Shown: piece by piece, positions 60,106 through 64,000 of the stretch | How positions within the stretch are numbered: the stretch's first letter is position 1 | Layout of the letters: each line of letters opens with the position of its first letter | NCBI RefSeq assembly: GCF_002205675.1 | Contig: NZ_NISK01000001.1 | Location: forward strand, 243,054-307,053 | Direction: 5' to 3' | DNA length: 64,000 nucleotides | DNA from: Sphingopyxis bauzanensis | Lineage (GTDB): Bacteria > Pseudomonadota > Alphaproteobacteria > Sphingomonadales > Sphingomonadaceae | Program-made: the position numbers and the translations under genes | Notes under the pieces: model-generated | The model's input: only the letters and a program-made list of their open reading frames with translations | Databases searched by the model: none | Told to the model about the DNA's origin: nothing

Positions 60106-61032
60106 TTAGACGCCAGCGACCGCTGCGACTTCTGCCGCGAAATCGCTTTCTTCCTTCTCGATGCCTTCGCCGAGCTGGAAGCGGGTGAAGCCCTTGAGCG
60201 TGATCGTCGCACCGACGTCCTTGCCGGCTGCGGCAACGACTTCGGCGACCGGGGTCTTGCCGTCCATCACGAACAGCTGCGACAGCAGCGCGTTTTCCTT
60301 GCGGAACTTGGCGATACCGCCGTCGACCATTTTCGACACGATGTCGGCGGGCTTGCCCGACTGGGCTGCCTTTTCCTCGGCGATCGCGCGTTCGCGGGCG
60401 ACGAGTTCGGGGTCGAGATCGTCGCCGTTCAGCGCCAGCGGGTTCGCGGCGGCGACGTGCATCGCCAGCTGCTTGCCCAGCGGTTCGAGCACATCGGCAC
60501 CAGCCGTCGATTCGAGCGCGACGAGCACGCCGATCTTGCCCATGCCGGGAGCCGCAGCGTTGTGGACATAGGCAGTGACGACGCCCGAGTTCACCGACAT
60601 GATGGCCGAACGACGCAGCGACTGGTTTTCACCGATCGTAGCGATGTTCTGGGTCAGCGCTTCGGTGACGGTGCCGCCAGCCGGATAGGCGGCAGCGCCG
60701 AGCGCGTCGATATCGGTCAGGTTGCCGGCGAGCGCGACTTGGGTCACGTCGCGAACGAAGCCCTGGAACTGTTCGTTCTTGGCAACGAAGTCCGTTTCGC
60801 TGTTGACTTCGACCATCGCGCCGCGCGTACCGTCGGTGGCGACGCCAACCAGGCCTTCAGCGGCAACGCGGCCAGCCTTTTTGGCGGCAGCGGCGAGACC
60901 CTTGGTGCGCAGCCAGTCGATCGATGCTTCGATGTCGCCGCCATTTTCGGCGAGCGCCTTTTTGCAATCCATCATGCCGGCGCCGGTGCGGTCGCGCAGT
61001 TCCTTGACGAGAGCGGCCGTAATTTCAGCCAT
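60106..61032 (-). CDS. tsf: Elongation factor Ts
   Basis: The 308-residue factor recycles EF-Tu-GDP. The N-terminal [25 protein letters not shown] block (in two parts) holds the UBA-like domain and the TDFV-type motif appears as SETDFVAKN near 78-86. The C-terminal coiled-coil part includes [14 protein letters not shown]. The start at 61032 gives the universal [13 protein letters not shown] opening, with GGAAAGGATC upstream. Confidence 0.97.
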   Translation of the reverse strand: MAEITAALVKELRDRTGAGMMDCKKALAENGGDIEASIDWLRTKGLAAAAKKAGRVAAEGLVGVATDGTRGAMVEVNSETDFVAKNEQFQGFVRDVTQVALAGNLTDIDALGAAAYPAGGTVTEALTQNIATIGENQSLRRSAIMSVNSGVVTAYVHNAAAPGMGKIGVLVALESTAGADVLEPLGKQLAMHVAAANPLALNGDDLDPELVARERAIAEEKAAQSGKPADIVSKMVDGGIAKFRKENALLSQLFVMDGKTPVAEVVAAAGKDVGATITLKGFTRFQLGEGIEKEESDFAAEVAAVAGV

Positions 61033-61111
61033 GGGTGATCCTTTCCAATGTGGGGCGGCCCGGTGGACGGGACCGCTGCGCCGCACGCGTGGCGGCGCGA
61101 TAAGTCAGAAC

Positions 61112-61159
61112 GATGACCGCGGCGGCGTTTGCCCGAGGGCAAAGCGCCGCCGCGTCATC
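61112..61159 (-). terminator. Long GC-rich hairpin between rpsB and tsf
   Basis: Arms of 23 bases (61112-61134, 61137-61159), GATGACCGCGGCGGCGTTTGCCC against GGGCAAAG...GTCATC, pair almost fully with one bulge on each side and a two-base loop. On the rpsB transcript it would be an attenuator, partial terminator or processing site tuning tsf against rpsB. Confidence 0.6.
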
Positions 61160-61170
61160 AAAACGAGCGG

Positions 61171-62040
61171 TTAGGCGTCGCTCTGACGTTCGGTTTCGGC
61201 GGCGGCTTCGGCCGGGACTTGTTCGTCCTCGGTCACCGGAGCAGCTTCGGCAGCCGGGGCTTCTTCAGCAACGGGTGCAGCAGCTTCTTCGACCAGCGCC
61301 GGTTCGGCGACGGGGTTCACCGCTGCGCCCAGATCTTCGCCACGATCAGCGCGGGCCTGCTGGCCGCCGCGGGTCGCGGCCTGAGCGATCGCATCGCAGT
61401 ACAGGCGAATGGCGCGCGCGGCGTCATCGTTGGCCGGTACCGGGAAGGCGATGCCATCGGGCGAGACGTTCGAATCGAGGATCGCGACGACGGGGATGCC
61501 AAGGACATTGGCTTCCTTGATCGCCAGTTCTTCCTTGTTCGCGTCGATCACGAACATCACGTCGGGAATGCCGCCCATGTCGCGAATGCCGCCGAGCGAC
61601 ATTTCGAGCTTGTCGCGTTCGCGGGTGCGGTTGAGCACTTCCTTTTTGGTCAGGCCCGAGGTGTCGCCCGAAAGCTGTTCCTCAAGGGTCTTGAGACGCT
61701 TGATCGAACCCGAGATCGTCTTCCAGTTGGTGAGCATGCCGCCCAGCCAGCGGTGGTTGACGAAGTGCTGACCCGAAGCGCGCGCGGCGTCAGCGATCGG
61801 ACCCTGCGCCTGGCGCTTGGTGCCGACGAACAGCACCTTGCCACCTGACGCCGCCGACGAGGCGACGAATTCGAGGGCGCGCGCGAAAAGCGGCACGGTC
61901 TGCGACAGGTCGAGAATGTGGATGCCGTTACGCGCACCGAAAATATACGGCTTCATGCGCGGGTTCCAGCGGTGGGTCTGGTGGCCGAAGTGGGCGCCAG
62001 CCTCGATAAGATTCTGCATCGTGACGACAGGTGCCGCCAT
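61171..62040 (-). CDS. rpsB: 30S ribosomal protein S2
   Basis: The 289-residue protein begins [20 protein letters not shown] and has [41 protein letters not shown] and [15 protein letters not shown]. After about residue 235 an extension of some 50 residues rich in Ala, Glu and Pro follows ([19 protein letters not shown]), longer than E. coli S2 and common in alphaproteobacteria. The ATG at 62040 has AAGGAG nine bases upstream. It leads the rpsB-tsf-pyrH-frr cluster. Confidence 0.97.
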   Translation of the reverse strand: MAAPVVTMQNLIEAGAHFGHQTHRWNPRMKPYIFGARNGIHILDLSQTVPLFARALEFVASSAASGGKVLFVGTKRQAQGPIADAARASGQHFVNHRWLGGMLTNWKTISGSIKRLKTLEEQLSGDTSGLTKKEVLNRTRERDKLEMSLGGIRDMGGIPDVMFVIDANKEELAIKEANVLGIPVVAILDSNVSPDGIAFPVPANDDAARAIRLYCDAIAQAATRGGQQARADRGEDLGAAVNPVAEPALVEEAAAPVAEEAPAAEAAPVTEDEQVPAEAAAETERQSDA

Positions 62041-62352
62041 AGTCTTTCTCCTTCCGGTTGGTCCTCTGGAAAGCAAGAACCGGGTTCCGCAAGCGGATGA
62101 TCCCGGCACCGGTTTATGTGCGCCTTCCATGTGGAATGCGCGGGCCGTTAGCCGCGTTGGTCATCAAAAGCAAGCGTCCGCGGCGCATTTGGGATGAACG
62201 GCGCGCGCATCCGGTCATTCGATCCGGCGCCAATCTGACTCCGTTCGTCGCAAAACACTTGAGAACAAACCACGAACATGCAACCAAAAGCCAAGCGAAA
62301 CCGTCATTCCTGTCGGAAAGGTTTCGTTGACGAAAACCCGGAAGGACAGATC
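62041..62352. promoter_or_regulatory. Divergent promoter region of rpsB and a small membrane protein gene
   Basis: These 312 bases hold no gene. The rpsB ribosome site is at its left end. An inverted repeat CGAAACC (62296-62302)/GGTTTCG (62320-62326) lies near the small gene; GGTTTCGTT also occurs as an arm of the repeat at 34697. Promoters for both directions must be here, but none could be fixed by eye. Confidence 0.5.
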
Positions 62353-62613
62353 ATGGTTCAGGTCGCAGCCGCACTCCTCTTCGCCCTCGCCGCCGGACTC
62401 GGCATCACGGTGATCCTGGCGATGTTGAAATCGAACGAGTCGGCGATTCTTTCGGCGCTGCTCGGCGAAGGCGCCTTTACGGGCGACGCCGCCCCCCAGC
62501 CCGGACCTACGACCGTCATCAAACTCCGCCCGTCAGAACCGCGTCGCCACATTGCGCGCGCTATCGTCACGCGGTCCCAGCTTAGCCAGCCACAGTTCAG
62601 CTGCGCCGCCTGA
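62353..62613 (+). CDS. Small membrane protein of unknown function
   Basis: The 86-residue protein has one N-terminal membrane helix (about 4-26, AAALLFALAAGLGITVILAM) and a basic cytoplasmic or periplasmic tail with RPSEPRRHIARA. The start at 62353 follows GGAAGGA. It is not recognised beyond that. Its end overlaps the convergent pssA gene by 17 bases. Confidence 0.65.
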   Translation: MVQVAAALLFALAAGLGITVILAMLKSNESAILSALLGEGAFTGDAAPQPGPTTVIKLRPSEPRRHIARAIVTRSQLSQPQFSCAA

Positions 62614-63370
62614 CCTTTGCATAGCTGGCGAGGCCGAACGGCAGCGTCGCCGCATAGATTGCGCAGACGGCGAGCAGCGTCAGCCACGGCGCGGTCACCA
62701 GCGCGGCACCAAGCAACCCGACCCCCGCCAGAGCGAACAATCGCCACGACCGACGCAGGCGGATTGAGGCCCAGCTGTAAGTGGGGATCGCCGAGATCAT
62801 CAGCATCGCGACACCCAGCGCCCACGGCATCACGACATACCATTCGCGGAACAGCTCATTGCCCGTCGTCAGCCACAGATAGACGGGCACGAACGCCAAG
62901 CCTGCCCCGGCGGGTGCGGGAATACCGGTGTTAAAGCCGGCGGATTTGTGCGGCTGAAAATCGGCATCCATCCGCGAGTTGAAGCGCGCCAGCCGCAGCG
63001 CGCAGCAGACGGCCAGCGCCAGCGCCGCGGTCCAGCCAAATTTCGGCGCATCCTGAAGCGACCACAGGAACAGGATCATTGCCGGAGCGACGCCAAAGGC
63101 GATGACGTCCGACAGCGAATCGAGCTCGGCGCCAAATTTGCTTTGCGCGCGCAGCAGGCGCGCAATGCGCCCGTCCATGCCGTCGAGCACCCCGGCAACA
63201 ATCACTGCGGCGATGGCAAATTCAAACTGCCCGCCGATCGCAAAGCGCACCCCGGTCAGGCCAAAGCACAGCGCCAGCACGGTGATCGCATTGGGGGCAA
63301 AAGCGCGCAGGCCTATCCCCCCGATACGGCGACCCGCGGCGTCCGCCGGAAGCTGGGTGTCGTCTGTCAT
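62597..63370 (-). CDS. pssA: CDP-diacylglycerol-serine O-phosphatidyltransferase
   Basis: The 257-residue membrane enzyme makes phosphatidylserine. It has six to eight hydrophobic segments and the CDP-alcohol phosphotransferase signature DGMDGRIARLL...GAELDSLSD near 62-87, with three Asp as metal ligands. It lies one base after psd on the same strand, an operon for phosphatidylethanolamine made from the CdsA product. Confidence 0.95.
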   Translation of the reverse strand: MTDDTQLPADAAGRRIGGIGLRAFAPNAITVLALCFGLTGVRFAIGGQFEFAIAAVIVAGVLDGMDGRIARLLRAQSKFGAELDSLSDVIAFGVAPAMILFLWSLQDAPKFGWTAALALAVCCALRLARFNSRMDADFQPHKSAGFNTGIPAPAGAGLAFVPVYLWLTTGNELFREWYVVMPWALGVAMLMISAIPTYSWASIRLRRSWRLFALAGVGLLGAALVTAPWLTLLAVCAIYAATLPFGLASYAKVRRRS

Positions 63371-63371
63371 C

Positions 63372-64000
63372 CTATTGCCCGATGCCGTCGATCATCGCAG
63401 CCTGCCCGATCCGGGCGACAACGGTTTCACCCGCCAGCGTCCGCTGGCCAAGCAACACCTGCGGCGTGGTCCCCGCAGGCAGATAGACATCGACTCGGCT
63501 GCCGAAGCGGATCAGCCCGACGCGCTGGCCAGTCGTCAGTTCGTTGCCCATGGTTACGAACGGCATGATCCGCCGCGCGACCAGACCTGCGATCTGGGTA
63601 AAACCGATGCGCACCCCGTCGGCACGCTCGACGACAAAATGCTGGCGCTCATTCTCTTCGCTCGCCTTGTCGAGATCGGCGTTGAGGAATTTGCCCGGGA
63701 TATAAACGAGCTTGCGCAACGTTCCTGCAATTGGCGTGCGGTTGATGTGGACATCGAACACGCTCATAAAAATCGACACGCGCAGCATCGGCGCGTCGCC
63801 TAATCCGTCGGCGCCAGCGATCTCGGGCGGCGGGGCGACCTCGGCGATCTGGGTCACCAGCCCGTCGGCGGGCGCGATGACGACATCGCTGCCCGTCGGG
63901 GTGATGCGAACGGGGTCGCGGAAAAAGGTACCGACCCACACGGTCACCCCGAACATCAGCCAGCCGACAATCTCCCAGCCGAGCAGCCAGAAGCAGAGGG
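63372..64000 (-). CDS. psd: Phosphatidylserine decarboxylase (5' end outside window)
   Basis: About 209 residues are visible and the frame is open to the window edge, so the N-terminus is missing. A membrane segment ([20 protein letters not shown] region) precedes [30 protein letters not shown] and the self-cleavage site in [12 protein letters not shown], where Ser becomes the pyruvoyl group. It converts phosphatidylserine to phosphatidylethanolamine. It is transcribed ahead of pssA. Confidence 0.95.
   Translation of the reverse strand, partial: LCFWLLGWEIVGWLMFGVTVWVGTFFRDPVRITPTGSDVVIAPADGLVTQIAEVAPPPEIAGADGLGDAPMLRVSIFMSVFDVHINRTPIAGTLRKLVYIPGKFLNADLDKASEENERQHFVVERADGVRIGFTQIAGLVARRIMPFVTMGNELTTGQRVGLIRFGSRVDVYLPAGTTPQVLLGQRTLAGETVVARIGQAAMIDGIGQ

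Noticed and set aside
61190-61310. GCA/GAA-rich tract at the 3' end of rpsB considered as a tandem repeat
   Set aside because: It encodes the Ala/Glu/Pro-rich C-terminal extension usual in alphaproteobacterial S2 and has no exact unit.
1-64000. CRISPR array, prophage or integrated plasmid
   Set aside because: No regularly spaced direct repeats, phage structural genes, integrases or attachment duplications were seen; the only mobile gene is the ISAs1-type transposase. The tRNA-Phe gene shows no adjacent integrase or duplicated 3' end.

Overview
The window looks like a chromosomal segment of a high-GC alphaproteobacterium of the order Sphingomonadales, most like Sphingopyxis or a close relative. 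This rests on recognition of protein style and gene order, not on a database search. Supporting signs are the TonB-dependent receptors, the alphaproteobacterial order rpsB-tsf-pyrH-frr-uppS-cdsA-dxr-rseP-bamA-ompH-fabZ, an XrtA (exosortase A) exopolysaccharide locus, and GC-rich intergenic palindromes of kinds often seen in sphingomonads. Most of the DNA is densely packed protein genes, often joined by 1-8 base start/stop overlaps. GC-rich codon use creates very long antisense open frames; these were rejected.

Layout. 1-3.6 kb: two TonB-dependent receptor genes converging on a terminator. 3.8-6.5 kb: rluE, tRNA-Phe, and yacG-rng-maf-infA. 6.6-8.7 kb: a cupin/JmjC-like and GNAT-like gene pair. 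8.8-21.6 kb: a ten-gene minus-strand XrtA exopolysaccharide operon (Wza-like export lipoprotein, chain-length protein, tyrosine autokinase, outer-membrane barrel, ATPase, polysaccharide deacetylase, FemAB-like protein, glycosyltransferase, XrtA-EpsI fusion, amidotransferase). 21.8-27.6 kb: a satellite metabolic module of the same system (PLP decarboxylase, AMP-forming ligase, GNAT, acyl carrier protein, two odd alpha/beta hydrolases). 27.7-34.6 kb: trxB, a methyltransferase, trhO, a GMC oxidoreductase and malate synthase G. 34.8-39.6 kb: a small WYL-like protein, an M20 hydrolase-astA-astB arginine-catabolic operon, rlpA, and a small membrane protein behind a good sigma-54 promoter match. 39.6-44.6 kb: two alpha/beta hydrolases, an MHS-type MFS transporter and a DEAD-box helicase. 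44.8-47.8 kb: a sulfide/persulfide detoxification locus of BigR type with a visible operator. 47.9-49.6 kb: glpK and rpmE. 49.7-62.0 kb: the lipid/envelope/translation supercluster, interrupted between tsf and pyrH by an intact ISAs1-family element with a 10-base target duplication. 62.3-64.0 kb: a small membrane protein, pssA and the start-truncated psd.

How the genes work together. The XrtA cluster makes, trims and exports an envelope polysaccharide and carries the peptidase that would sort PEP-CTERM proteins, but no PEP-CTERM substrate, priming glycosyltransferase or flippase/polymerase is visible here, so those must lie elsewhere. The adjacent ligase-carrier-acyltransferase module resembles in logic (not homology) a Dlt-type decoration pathway and is the best candidate here for undescribed chemistry. 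The bam/lipid/translation cluster couples outer-membrane assembly and phospholipid, isoprenoid and fatty-acid synthesis with ribosome function. Start sites were chosen by hand from gene overlaps, signal peptides and Shine-Dalgarno matches. No similarity searches were run.
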